Assembly (NCBI GenBank): GCA_005502915.1
Contig: SCMT01000001.1
Span: forward strand, 340,276-404,275
Reading direction: 5' to 3'
Length of the DNA stretch: 64,000 nucleotides
DNA from: Lysobacteraceae bacterium 2PB
GTDB taxonomy: Bacteria > Pseudomonadota > Gammaproteobacteria > Xanthomonadales > Xanthomonadaceae
This document shows, piece after piece, positions 52,701-61,036 of this stretch. The position numbers and the translations under genes were made by a program. The notes beneath the pieces were generated by a model. The model saw only the letters and a program-made list of their open reading frames with translations, ran no database searches and was not told the origin of the DNA. How positions within the stretch are numbered: position 1 is the first letter of the stretch; every line of letters starts with the position of its first letter.

Positions 52701-54507
52701 TGCGCCGCCGCCTCGCTTCGTCGAGGATCCGCCCCTGGCGCACGACCTCGCGCAGCGCATCGAGATGCATCGACCAGGCGGGGTTCGCGATGGCGCTCCG
52801 GTCGAGGTCCGGCGCCGAAACGAGGCGCGCACCGATCTCCAGCCGATGTTCGACGTCGGCGCAGTCGACCGGCACCGCGAGCCCGAGGATATCTCCGAGG
52901 CGACGGCCCACGTCACGCAGCCGGGCAAGGGCTTCGACCAGGGGGCGTGTGCCCCGGGCCATCCCCTCGGCCTGCGGACGCATCACCTGCGGATGCGTCA
53001 CGCCGCGCCAGGGATGCAAGGCCGGGTCGCCGATGCGTGGCAGTCGCTCGCACAGTTCGCGCACCGTGCCGATCCGCGCGTCGAGATCGGCACGCGTCCA
53101 GTGCGGCGCATCGGGCAGCGTGTAGTCGGGCCGCCCGACGCGCGGCAGCAGGCGCGCGAGCGCGCCGAGGATCGCGTAGGGCGACCACTGCGCCACGCCC
53201 TCCGGCGCGTGCATGCGCTGCACGTGCGCATTGAGCTGGTTGCGCAGGCGATCGAGTTCTTCGATGCCTGCCGCCGCGTCGATATCGGCCGGCCGGGTCA
53301 GGGCCAGCGTGCGCCCCAGCTCCTCCAGCACCGCCTTCTTGTTGGCCTTGTTGCTGTGCAGTTCCAGGCAGAGCGCGCCCAGGCCCACGTTCTCCAGGCG
53401 GCGCTTAACGACTTCCAGCGCGGCCATCTTCTCCGCGACGAACAGGACCTTCCTGCCATCGCAGACCGCAGCGGCGATCAGGTTGGCGATGGTCTGCGAT
53501 TTGCCCGTCCCCGGTGGCCCCTGGATGACGAGGTTGCGGCCGCGCCTGACCGTCTCGATCGCGAGCGCCTGCGAACTGTCGCAGTCCATGATGTGCTTGA
53601 GTTCCGCTGCCGGCACCAGGGCGTCGAGAAAGCACGAGCCCGATGCAGGCAGCCCGGCATCGTCGTCCGCGAACCCTTCGCCGAGCAGGCCCGAGACCAG
53701 CGGGTTCTCGTCGATGGTCTTGCCGACCGGCCATTTCGCCGGATCCAGGTCGAGGAACATCAGCAGCTTCGCGAACGAGAAGAATCCCAGCTGGATCGCG
53801 TCCGCTTCCAGGACCCAGCCATCCTGGGACGCCACCACCTCCCGCAGCGCGGCGAAATAGGCGTCGATGTCGAGCTGGTCCGCTTCGGGAAAATCCGGCA
53901 TGCGAAGGCCGAACTCGACCCGGAGCTTTTCCCGCAGCGACAGGTTTTCCTGCGGATCCTCCTCGTTCCACCGGATCGTGAAGCGGTCGCGCGCGCTCTT
54001 GCGCTCCAGCGCGACCGGCACGAGCAGCAACGGTGCGGAACGGAACGTCTCCGAGCCGGGACGCTCGCGGAACCGCAACTGGCCCAGCGCGAGATAGAGC
54101 ACATTCACGCCCTGCTCTTCCAGCAAGGTCCGCGCTTCGTACCAGATCTCCAGCAGCCGCTTCTGCAGGTGTTCCGACTTGAGCTTGGTCTGCAGGCGAT
54201 TGTCCGCGTGGCGACCGGCGATGCCGTCGGCGTTCGGGACATCGTCCTCGGGCTGCGGCAGGATGATGTCGTCCTCGTTGAACGCGACGTCATCTTCGGC
54301 GAGCGCCTCCTCGACGGCGGGCCCCGACAGAGGCGCGAAACTCAGCGGTTTCCTGTCGAGGAGCATCGCCAGCACCGGCTTGCTGCGCTCGTCGTGGACA
54401 TTGATCGAACGTGCGGATGGCTTCTTCGGCAGGCTCAGCAGGCGATTGCGATAGGTGAGGTCGAGCAGCACGCGCCGCTGTGCCTGCAACGCTTCCCGGA
54501 TCACCAT
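49741..54507 (-). CDS. DUF4011 SF1 helicase with PD-(D/E)XK nuclease and DUF3320 domains
   Basis: A 1588-aa protein. Residues 1-~200 are a DUF4011-type region (LLDLTYRNRLLSLPK). The SF1 helicase follows: Walker A GPPGTGKSQT (about 329), motif II VIDEASQ (about 955), motif III VVGDDRQLPPTSF, and motifs V/VI near ENIQGDERDVIF and LNVLISRAR (about 1200). A very-short-patch-like restriction fold (about 1260-1360) has SPFEEAVRDAL, FIDLAI, LGVECDGATYH and SARDRDRL. The C-terminus (about 1430-1480) is DUF3320 (RIIDIEGPIHAEEI). The GGAGG site before 54507 decides the start. The DUF4011-DUF3320 architecture belongs to the COG1112 helicase group that recurs in defence islands; function here is inferred. 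Confidence 0.9.
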   Translation of the reverse strand: MVIREALQAQRRVLLDLTYRNRLLSLPKKPSARSINVHDERSKPVLAMLLDRKPLSFAPLSGPAVEEALAEDDVAFNEDDIILPQPEDDVPNADGIAGRHADNRLQTKLKSEHLQKRLLEIWYEARTLLEEQGVNVLYLALGQLRFRERPGSETFRSAPLLLVPVALERKSARDRFTIRWNEEDPQENLSLREKLRVEFGLRMPDFPEADQLDIDAYFAALREVVASQDGWVLEADAIQLGFFSFAKLLMFLDLDPAKWPVGKTIDENPLVSGLLGEGFADDDAGLPASGSCFLDALVPAAELKHIMDCDSSQALAIETVRRGRNLVIQGPPGTGKSQTIANLIAAAVCDGRKVLFVAEKMAALEVVKRRLENVGLGALCLELHSNKANKKAVLEELGRTLALTRPADIDAAAGIEELDRLRNQLNAHVQRMHAPEGVAQWSPYAILGALARLLPRVGRPDYTLPDAPHWTRADLDARIGTVRELCERLPRIGDPALHPWRGVTHPQVMRPQAEGMARGTRPLVEALARLRDVGRRLGDILGLAVPVDCADVEHRLEIGARLVSAPDLDRSAIANPAWSMHLDALREVVRQGRILDEARRRRSGAVAEIAWGTDWLPQRMIVAAKGRSLFRWLSPAYREAIAQLRSVAPALPRDAGARLALLDDLVAAHRARAVLRDTASIAASAFGTVWRGENTAWDLAASILDWVEAQGDVRQAEAMRAFAAGIDDSTALSSCVEDARAALSAFRAALEQASASLQLDPVQAWDGAGPMRVPLDALSARIACWPDAIDPLLDWMAYAELCRRAVDQGLGDVLSTLVSSPEAQVHAVDRFEAAYFLEMLGDASKRHPDLPKFDGRRHDALVEQFRAWDRKRLSIAQVEAARIHFEAMPRATAGSVGTLGTLKAEIARKRGHMALRKLLRTCGSPIQATKPVFMMSPLSVAQFLEPGAIEFDLLVIDEASQVEPVDALGAIARCRQIVVVGDDRQLPPTSFFSRIVADDAEDADRESEAGPEGAQARDLESVLSLCAAKGLPQRMLQWHYRSRHESLIAVSNKEFYDGQLFIVPSPDRERSSAGLRFHHLPDGRFDRGNTYKNHVEAVAIAQAVVEHARRHPDLTLGVGAMSVRQRQAITDELELARRRHPELEQFIARHPHEPFFVKNLENIQGDERDVIFISIGYGRARNDDRLYQNFGPLNADGGHRRLNVLISRARLRCEVFSSITADDIRVDERTRHGVVALKAFLRYAESGDLGVPTVSGRAADSPFEEAVRDALARRGYQVDGQVGVAGFFIDLAIVDPDQPGRYLLGVECDGATYHAAASARDRDRLRQDILEAHGWTLHRIWSTDWFQRESQEIDRLLAAIAAARDAQARRIAASQVATAGAATPPPVAIIAREDAAADRGASGSLHVQPYRQASFVPGHASLQPHEVPVASMARTVERIIDIEGPIHAEEIVTRVRDLWGLARAGSRIQGAVEEALRHPSLQGRLLVEAGFHDVAGRPATVRDRAQAASRTLRKPELLPPREIRQAIVDIVRDAHGARSEELVPAVARALGFLATSQQLRDRIALQIDALLVDGTLVLQADILAIADG

Positions 54508-54723
54508 CCCGACCTCCCGTCTGGCAAGACTCTGTACGACATGCGCGCGATTCCGGGGTGAGGCAACAAGGCGATCGCGTCGCCGGTGCCTGCCTGAAAC
54601 GATGGGAACACTACACCATCCCTCCGCGCGCTGCCGCATGCGCCCTTCATCACGGCATGCATCACGGCGTCCGCACGGGGGACGCGATCGGATGACACGT
54701 CGCGATGTCGAAACCGCATCGAC

Positions 54724-55524
54724 TCAAGCCAGGATCCGCGTCTCCCCATCGAACCGGCCTGACGGTCCGAAGCGGCGCTCGACGATGCGGGCGTGGTCGT
54801 CGGCGATCAGCACGATGGTGCTGGCGCGGGTGCCGTAGGCGTCACCGTGGATGAAGGCGGAGGAGAGGAAGCGTTCGCGTTCGAGGCCGATGCCGGTGTC
54901 GGGCAGCGCGTCGTCGGGGGCCTGCGTCGGGTCGGCGAGCGCGTCGAACAGGGGGGCGAGGTCGGGCCAGCCGGCGGCGTCGGGCGAGGCGGCGGACGAG
55001 GCCAGCCAGTCGTCGAGGCGCGCCATGGCGGCGGCGGTCTTCGGCCAGGGGGCATCGAGCGCGCCGTTGGACATGCCGTGCACGCCGGGCGCGAGCGGGC
55101 GCATCGCGAAGCGGCGGCCGTCCTCGCCGTCCGGCGGCGCGTCGGGCAGGTTGCTGGCGTACGCGAGGGTCTCGCCGTCGTGCATGAGCAGGTTGAAGGG
55201 ACGGTAGCCGGGGGCGACGGGCGCCAGCGAGGCCAGCGCCTGCGCTGCGGGCGCGTCGTGGCGCACCAGGTGCGCGACCAGTTCGCCGCGCGACAGGCCT
55301 TCGCGTTCGGGCGGGCGACGGACGTTGGTGACGGCGACCAGCCGGCGACCGCGCAGCGCGAGCCAGCTGCCGCCGTGCAGGTTGTCGCGACCGCCGACGA
55401 CATCGGGCGCATCGTCCCAGGCGGCGAGCGGGCGCGTCGGGCGTGCGTGGAACTCGTCGCGGTTGGTCGCGAGGACCAGCCGGTAGCGCGGATGCGCATG
55501 CCAGGCGAGGGCGATCAGGCACAT
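54724..55524 (-). CDS. NRDE-family (TANGO2-like) protein
   Basis: A 266-aa cytoplasmic protein starting MCLIALAWHAHPRYRLVLATNRDEFHARP, shown here only in pieces: the NRDE motif itself lies at about residues 21-24, and the catalytic-type Cys2 is typical of this N-terminal-nucleophile-like family. Further motifs are VVGGRDNLHGGSWLAL and HGMSNGALDAPWPK. TANGO2 relatives act in heme or lipid homeostasis. It stands alone between the helicase and the kinase genes, facing the same way. Confidence 0.9.
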   Translation of the reverse strand: MCLIALAWHAHPRYRLVLATNRDEFHARPTRPLAAWDDAPDVVGGRDNLHGGSWLALRGRRLVAVTNVRRPPEREGLSRGELVAHLVRHDAPAAQALASLAPVAPGYRPFNLLMHDGETLAYASNLPDAPPDGEDGRRFAMRPLAPGVHGMSNGALDAPWPKTAAAMARLDDWLASSAASPDAAGWPDLAPLFDALADPTQAPDDALPDTGIGLERERFLSSAFIHGDAYGTRASTIVLIADDHARIVERRFGPSGRFDGETRILA

Positions 55525-55648
55525 GGCGGTTCGCTGCGATCGGGGGCCTGCAGATTACGCGAGCAGGCCACGCGTCGTGTCGCGTCCGGCGCAACGCAGC
55601 GGTGCGCCGCATCCGGATGCATCGCGACGAAGCGCTTCGGCGTCGCCC

Positions 55649-58321
55649 TCAGCGTCGCTCGGGTGTCGTTTCGGCCGGTGAGGCCGGCTTCGGCGCATCG
55701 GTCGCCTTGCGCGCGTCGCCACGCGCGACGGTGCGCACGGTGCGACCGCTGGCGCGATCGGTGTCGAGCCCGCTGCCGCGCGCGACATAGGTCGAGTAGG
55801 TCAGGAACGAGGTCTCGTCGCGCGTCAGCCATTCGCGCAGGGTGGGATCGATCGGCTGCGGCTGCGCATCGGCGATCGCGCCATCGAGCGGCAGCGCGCC
55901 GGCGTCCTGGGCACGCAGGCCGGCCGGGCCATCGCTGCGCACCAGCAGCTGCGAGAGCGTCTGCCGTTCGCCGAGGCGGATCATCCGCGCCAGGTCCTCG
56001 TCGATGGCGGTGGAGGGCAAGGGGAAGGCTTCCTCGGCGCGGCGGCCGACCACGCGGATCGTGTCCATCAGCGGCGGCAGGGCATCGCCGCCGGCGGCAC
56101 CGCCGCGCACCACGAACATCGGCTGCTCGACGCCGAGCGCCGCCAGCCCCTGGCCACCCTGCTCGACCAGCGTGCGGCGACCGAGGATCGAACGCGCCAG
56201 GTCGTAGGCGATGCGCGTGCGCCGCGCATCCTGGCGGCAGTGGTACCAGGACTTGCTGATCGTCGCCCAGGCCAGGCCGGTTTCCGGATGGGTCTGGCCG
56301 AATACGCGCAGGCTGCTGACCAGGGACTCGGCCGCGATGCGGTGCGCGTCGTCCTTGCAGCCGTTGCGCACCAGCGTCGCCGACAGCAGGCGGCGCACGT
56401 GGTTGCGCATCGCCGGTCCGTGGCCGTCCAGATGCGACAGCGCGCGGCGCAGGTCGCGCTCGGCGGCATCGACCCGGCGCAGGCGGAAATAGGTCTCGCC
56501 GCGCAGCGCGAGCAGTTCGGCCAGCGCCTGCGAGCCTTCCTCGCCCAGGTCGGTGGCGTCGGAGACCGCACGGTTGAGGATCGCGACCGCGTCCTCGCTG
56601 TCGCCCTGCTCCCAGCGCGCCCGCGCGAGCTGGCCGCGCAGTTCGAGGCGCAGCAGCGCGGTTTCGACGCCGGGTTCGGCCAGCCGCGCAGCATCCAGGC
56701 CCGACTGGGCCATGCGTTCGGCGCTCGGCGCATCGCCGCGCAGGTTGTAGAGATGCGCCTGCACCGCGTCGGCGCGCGCGTCCTGCAGCGCGCTGCCGCC
56801 GCCGAGGGACTTGGATTCGGCGAGCAGGCGGCGCACGCGCTCGTCGTCGCCGCGCACCAGGTAGGCGCGCGCCAGCGACGACAGGCCGCGCGCGAGCAGG
56901 CGCGGGTTGTCGGCGCCTGCGGCGATGCGCAGCTGGCGCTCGGCGTTCTCGAGCAGTGCGTTGGAATCGAAGGGCGCGCCGTCGAGCGACGACAGCGTCG
57001 CCGCACCGAGCGATTTCTCGAACAGGCCGTTGAGGATGTCTGCGTTGCGCGCTTCCATGCGCACGCGGTGCTGCTGGTACAGCGCGATCGTGCCGCCCGC
57101 GACGGAGGCGACGAGCAGCATCGCGGCGGCGGCCGTCGAAAAACCATTCCGCCGCACGAAGCGCGATGCGCGATAGACCAGGCCGCCGTTGCGCGCGACC
57201 ACCGGACGGCGTTCGAGCCAGGCCTGCAGGTCGGCACGCAGGTCGGCGGCCGAGGCGTAGCGTTCGTAGGGCGCCTGGCGCACGCAGCGCAGGGCGATGG
57301 CATCGAGATCGCCGTGCATCGCGCGCGACAGCGCCTGCGCGCCGCTCACGCCCCGCGTGCGGGCGCACAGCAGGTCCGCCTGCAGCGCGAGCCGCGAGGG
57401 CGCGCGCGCATCGATCGCTTCGGGCGGCGCACCGGCCACGCCGGGCTGGCGCGGCCAGCCGTCGCACAGGAGTCGGTACAGCACCACGCCGAGCGCATAG
57501 ACATCGATCGCCACGCTCGGCGGCGCGCCCTGGAAGACTTCCGGCGCGGCGTAGCCGGCGCTGACGCCGATGCGCGAGAAACCGCCGTCGTTCTGCGGCG
57601 AGAGCATCGCCGACAGGCCGAAGTCGAGCAGCTTCACGCGGCCGTCGTCGGTGACCAGCAGGTTCGAGGGTTTGATGTCCTGGTGGAGGATGCCGTGGGC
57701 GTGCGCGTAGCTGATCGCATCGCAGGCCTCGACCAGCAGCTTCACGCGGGTGCGCAGGTCGGCCTGGTGCACGTCGCACCACTGGTCGATCGCCAGGCCG
57801 TTCACGCGCTGCATCGCCAGCCACGGCTGACCGTCGTCGCTGATGCCGGCGTCGAACAGGCTGACGATCGCGGGATGTTCGAGTTTCGCGAGGTGGCTGC
57901 GTTCCTTGCCGAACGCCTGCATCAGCGTGGGCGAGGCGAGTTCGGAGCGGATGGTCTTGAGCGCGGCCTCGCGCTCGTACAGGCCATCGGCGCGATGCGC
58001 GGCGTAGATCACACCCATGCCGCCGAGGCCGATGATGCCGTCGATGCACCACGCGCCGAGGCGGGTGCCGTCGGACCAGATCGCGCGCCCCGCACCGGTC
58101 TCCGCTTCGCGGCCGCGCTCGGCGTACCAGCGCAGCGGCGATTCGAAGGAATAGGTCTGCTCGTCGGCGGCCAGGAGGGCCATCAGTTCGACGCACGCAT
58201 CCGAGTCGCGCACCTGCAGTTCGGCCAGCGCCAGCGACAGCTCCGCACGCGACAGCTCGGCGTAATGATCGAACAGCGTCAACGCCCGGGCGGTGGGATC
58301 GATGGCGTCTTGCGGCGTCAT
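55649..58321 (-). CDS. Membrane Ser/Thr protein kinase with TPR-like C-terminal half
   Basis: An 890-aa Hanks-type kinase. After ~80 N-terminal residues comes the kinase domain: GLGGMGVIYAAH, the ATP Lys in AALKTI, catalytic loop HQDIKPSNLLV, DFGLSAM, and GYAAPEVF. One transmembrane segment follows (STAAAAMLLVASVAGGTIALY, near residue 415), then about 450 residues of helical TPR-like repeats, presumably outside the cytoplasm. The ATG at 58321 is preferred over the open extension to 58405, which lacks family similarity. It lies 160 bp downstream of an ECF sigma gene on the same strand; such sigma-kinase pairs are common in this bacterial group, and the kinase may activate the sigma factor. Confidence 0.9.
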   Translation of the reverse strand: MTPQDAIDPTARALTLFDHYAELSRAELSLALAELQVRDSDACVELMALLAADEQTYSFESPLRWYAERGREAETGAGRAIWSDGTRLGAWCIDGIIGLGGMGVIYAAHRADGLYEREAALKTIRSELASPTLMQAFGKERSHLAKLEHPAIVSLFDAGISDDGQPWLAMQRVNGLAIDQWCDVHQADLRTRVKLLVEACDAISYAHAHGILHQDIKPSNLLVTDDGRVKLLDFGLSAMLSPQNDGGFSRIGVSAGYAAPEVFQGAPPSVAIDVYALGVVLYRLLCDGWPRQPGVAGAPPEAIDARAPSRLALQADLLCARTRGVSGAQALSRAMHGDLDAIALRCVRQAPYERYASAADLRADLQAWLERRPVVARNGGLVYRASRFVRRNGFSTAAAAMLLVASVAGGTIALYQQHRVRMEARNADILNGLFEKSLGAATLSSLDGAPFDSNALLENAERQLRIAAGADNPRLLARGLSSLARAYLVRGDDERVRRLLAESKSLGGGSALQDARADAVQAHLYNLRGDAPSAERMAQSGLDAARLAEPGVETALLRLELRGQLARARWEQGDSEDAVAILNRAVSDATDLGEEGSQALAELLALRGETYFRLRRVDAAERDLRRALSHLDGHGPAMRNHVRRLLSATLVRNGCKDDAHRIAAESLVSSLRVFGQTHPETGLAWATISKSWYHCRQDARRTRIAYDLARSILGRRTLVEQGGQGLAALGVEQPMFVVRGGAAGGDALPPLMDTIRVVGRRAEEAFPLPSTAIDEDLARMIRLGERQTLSQLLVRSDGPAGLRAQDAGALPLDGAIADAQPQPIDPTLREWLTRDETSFLTYSTYVARGSGLDTDRASGRTVRTVARGDARKATDAPKPASPAETTPERR

Positions 58322-58484
58322 GGCGGCAGGTCTTGGCGACGGATCGCGGCTGGACGATGGACGCGGCACCGGTGGGACCGGACCGCACGGAGGTCCCCAT
58401 ACCATGCCGCAAAAGTGCTAACCAGACCAGCGAAATCCATGCTGCATCGCAGCATGGATTCGTGCCGCAGCCCCGTGCGTGCGC

Positions 58485-59240
58485 TCAGCCGTCCCCGTCG
58501 CGCAGCAGGCGGGGCGAGAGGTCGCCGAGCTGGGTCAGCAGGAAGGCGCGGGCCTTGCGCCAGTCGCGACGGACGGTGCGGTCGGTGATGCCGAGGGCCT
58601 CGGCGATCTCCATCTCGTCCAGGCCGCCGAAATAGCGCATCTCGACCAGTTGCCCCAGGCGCGGGTCGATCGCCGACAGCCGGGTCAGCGCCGCGTCGAG
58701 GGCGATCATCTCCTCCAGCACGAAATCGCCGCCGGCATCGATGCCTTCGTCCAGCGGGACGTCGGCCTGACCCTGGCCGCGCTTGACCGCCATGCCCTTG
58801 CGCACTTCGTCCATCAGCACGTAGCGCATCGCGCGCGCGACCAGCGCGACGTAGTGCTTGCGGCTCTCGACATCGACCTGCGCGCCGACCAGGCGCAGCC
58901 AGCCTTCGCTGACCAGCGAGGTCGCGGAGATCTGGCCGAAGGTGCGCTGGCGGATCTGCGAACGCGCGATGCGGTGCAGGTCGTCGTAGAGCAGCGAATA
59001 CACGCGATCCCATGCGGAGCCCTGTCCGGAGCGCGCATCGGCGATCAGGCGCGTGACGGACTCCGGCGAATCGAGTCCGAGCGAATCGAGCAGCGCCGGA
59101 TCGAGTGGCGAGACGAGGTTGCGCGCGTCGTCGCTGGATGCAGCGTTTGTGGACACATCGTCGATCGACGCGTCGTCGATCGATTGCTCCCCCGGCGGAT
59201 CGTGGCGGTGAACCATGCTGTTCGGCGCTGTGTTGTTCAT
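58485..59240 (-). CDS. ECF RNA polymerase sigma factor (kinase-associated type)
   Basis: A 251-aa sigma factor with an extended acidic N-terminus of about 65 residues. Region 2 includes AWDRVYSLLYDDLHRIAR and SEGWLRLVG; region 4 includes MRYFGGLDEMEIAEALG and DRTVRRDWRKARAFL. The type without an anti-sigma gene but with an adjacent Ser/Thr kinase is the ECF43-like family. AGGAGG lies 10 bases upstream of the ATG at 59240. It would direct transcription of an unknown regulon, perhaps including its own operon. Confidence 0.92.
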   Translation of the reverse strand: MNNTAPNSMVHRHDPPGEQSIDDASIDDVSTNAASSDDARNLVSPLDPALLDSLGLDSPESVTRLIADARSGQGSAWDRVYSLLYDDLHRIARSQIRQRTFGQISATSLVSEGWLRLVGAQVDVESRKHYVALVARAMRYVLMDEVRKGMAVKRGQGQADVPLDEGIDAGGDFVLEEMIALDAALTRLSAIDPRLGQLVEMRYFGGLDEMEIAEALGITDRTVRRDWRKARAFLLTQLGDLSPRLLRDGDG

Positions 59241-59464
59241 GTCCGGAAAGCCTCCTCCTGCGCGAATGGGACCGTGCCGACGATCGATTCTGCAACCCCC
59301 GGGGGAGACACCAGACACTGCCACGCGGCAGCACGACGATACCGCATTCCGCGCGATCCGCGCACGCTGTGCCAACAGGCCGCCCGGACACGCCGCCATC
59401 CGTGCCGGCGCGCCCTCCCCCTGCGACACCGGAGCCGCGCGCAAGCCGCGCACTTCAGCACGCC

Positions 59465-60853
59465 TCAGCCGCCGAACGATGCGAGGACTTCAGGCCATGG
59501 CGCCGGGCGCGCGAGGTGGTAGCCCTGCGCGTATTCGATGCCGAGTCCGACCAGCGTGCGCAGTTCCGCTTCGGTCTCCACGCCCTCGACCACGATCGTC
59601 GCGTTGGTGCCGGCCGCGAAGGTGCGGATCGCGGACACCATCGTCTGCCGGCGGACGTCGGCGTCGATGCCGCTGGTGAGCGAGATGTCGAGCTTGATGA
59701 CATCGGGATCGAGATGGAGGATGTGGCGCAGCGAGGCGAAGCCGGCGCCCGCGTCGTCGATGGCGACCAGCACGCCCTTCATGCGCAGCGCGCGCAGGTG
59801 TTCGGACAGGCGCCGGTAATCGCCGACCGTGGTGTGCTCGGTGATCTCGACGATCAGCCGGGCGGTGTCGTGCCGGGCCAGCAAAGCGTCGAACCCGGGC
59901 GCGACCAGCGTCTCCGGCGAGGCATTGATCGACAGCCGGTACGGATGCGGCAGCGCATCCAGGCAGGCCAGCGCCCGCTCGGCCGCCTCCAGCTCCAGTT
60001 CCAGGCCCAGCCCCACCTCCGCCGCGCGCGCGAACCACGCATCCGGCGCGAGCGTGCCATCGGGAAAGCGCGCAAGCGCTTCGTAAGCGAAGATGCGCCG
60101 GGTCTCCAGCGCCACGATCGGCTGGAACACCATCTCGATCGCATGCGCGCGGATCAGCGCGCGGATCGACTGCACGCTGTCCTCGCGGCGCCGCGCTTCG
60201 CTGCGATCGGCCTCGATGCGATGGTTGTACTCGTCGAGCAGGTCGGAATACTGGATCGCATGGCCGAGCACCGCGCCGACCAGGGTCGCCATCATCCCCA
60301 TGCTGCGCACGTCGTTGTCGCGGTAGGCGAACGGGAACGGCGACAGGACCTTGAGCACGCCGTACGGCCGGCCCTCGTGCTGCAGCGGGATCACCAGCAT
60401 CGATCGCAGGCCGACGCGGCGACAGGCATCGCGGTTGACGCGCACGTCGTGCTCGGCGTCGTCGCAGCGCAGCACCCGGTTCTCCACGATGCACAGGCCG
60501 GACAGGCTGCCGCGCATCGGCAGGCGCAGGCCGACCTGGCCGCTCGCGCTGCCGGACGCCGCCCAGTAGACGATTTCGTCGCCATCGAGGATCTCGACCA
60601 CCGCGCCGGTGGAGCGCGTCAGCTCCTGCGCACGGCGGATGACCGCTTCGACCACCCGGTTGGGATCGTGCGCGAGCGCGGCGATCTCGGCCTGCGCAGC
60701 GATGATCCGTGCATACAGGTCGGCATGCGCCATGTCGGCGGGCGCGTCATCGGCGGGCCCGATGTCCGCACGGTCCGATGCCGCACGCCGAGCCGCCGCG
60801 CCCGGCGCGCCCTTGTTCCTTCCGGAAGCTTGCTGCGATGAGTCCCTGGCCAT
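59465..60853 (-). CDS. GAF-EAL domain cyclic-di-GMP phosphodiesterase
   Basis: A 462-aa signalling enzyme. The N-terminal ~190 residues form a GAF domain (VVEILDGDEIVYWAAS, CIVENRVLRCDD, MLVIPLQHEGRPYGVLKV). The EAL domain follows with AYEALARF, the metal Asn in LSINASPE, VEITEHT, DDAGAGFASL, Lys in DVIKLDISL and EGVETEAEL, and QGYHLARP at the end; all residues required for hydrolysis are present. It lacks a membrane segment, so a small cytoplasmic ligand is likely. The ATG at 60853 is the first plausible start; a GTG at 60910 would add 19 residues. Upstream it is convergent with nothing recognisable. Confidence 0.9.
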   Translation of the reverse strand: MARDSSQQASGRNKGAPGAAARRAASDRADIGPADDAPADMAHADLYARIIAAQAEIAALAHDPNRVVEAVIRRAQELTRSTGAVVEILDGDEIVYWAASGSASGQVGLRLPMRGSLSGLCIVENRVLRCDDAEHDVRVNRDACRRVGLRSMLVIPLQHEGRPYGVLKVLSPFPFAYRDNDVRSMGMMATLVGAVLGHAIQYSDLLDEYNHRIEADRSEARRREDSVQSIRALIRAHAIEMVFQPIVALETRRIFAYEALARFPDGTLAPDAWFARAAEVGLGLELELEAAERALACLDALPHPYRLSINASPETLVAPGFDALLARHDTARLIVEITEHTTVGDYRRLSEHLRALRMKGVLVAIDDAGAGFASLRHILHLDPDVIKLDISLTSGIDADVRRQTMVSAIRTFAAGTNATIVVEGVETEAELRTLVGLGIEYAQGYHLARPAPWPEVLASFGG

Positions 60854-61036
60854 GTCGCATCCACTCGCCGTCTGGTCGCGCGTGCTGTCGCCATCGGACA
60901 CGCTCTTCACTCATACGCCGCGCCTGCTGACCCGTCAAGGAATGCGGCGGACGCCGCAAGGCCTCATCAATCGCAATGGGCAAGCAGGATCGGCTGCGTG
61001 AATTGCTCCACGCATTGCCGCATGAAGAGGATGCGA

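Noticed and set aside
49708..54561. Very long plus-strand open frame opposite the helicase-nuclease gene
   Set aside because: It is the antisense shadow of a GC-rich gene; its composition (Arg/His/Gln-rich, no domains) is that of an unselected complementary frame, and the minus strand has complete helicase motifs. The same applies to long opposite frames over maeB (24110-26563), aceE (33802-36639) and the secreted nuclease (14610-16973).
49741..58321. Helicase plus Ser/Thr kinase as a Mokosh-type defence system
   Set aside because: The two genes are separated by an NRDE-family gene and intergenic space, and the kinase pairs with an ECF sigma factor and has a membrane-TPR architecture different from the MkoB kinase type.
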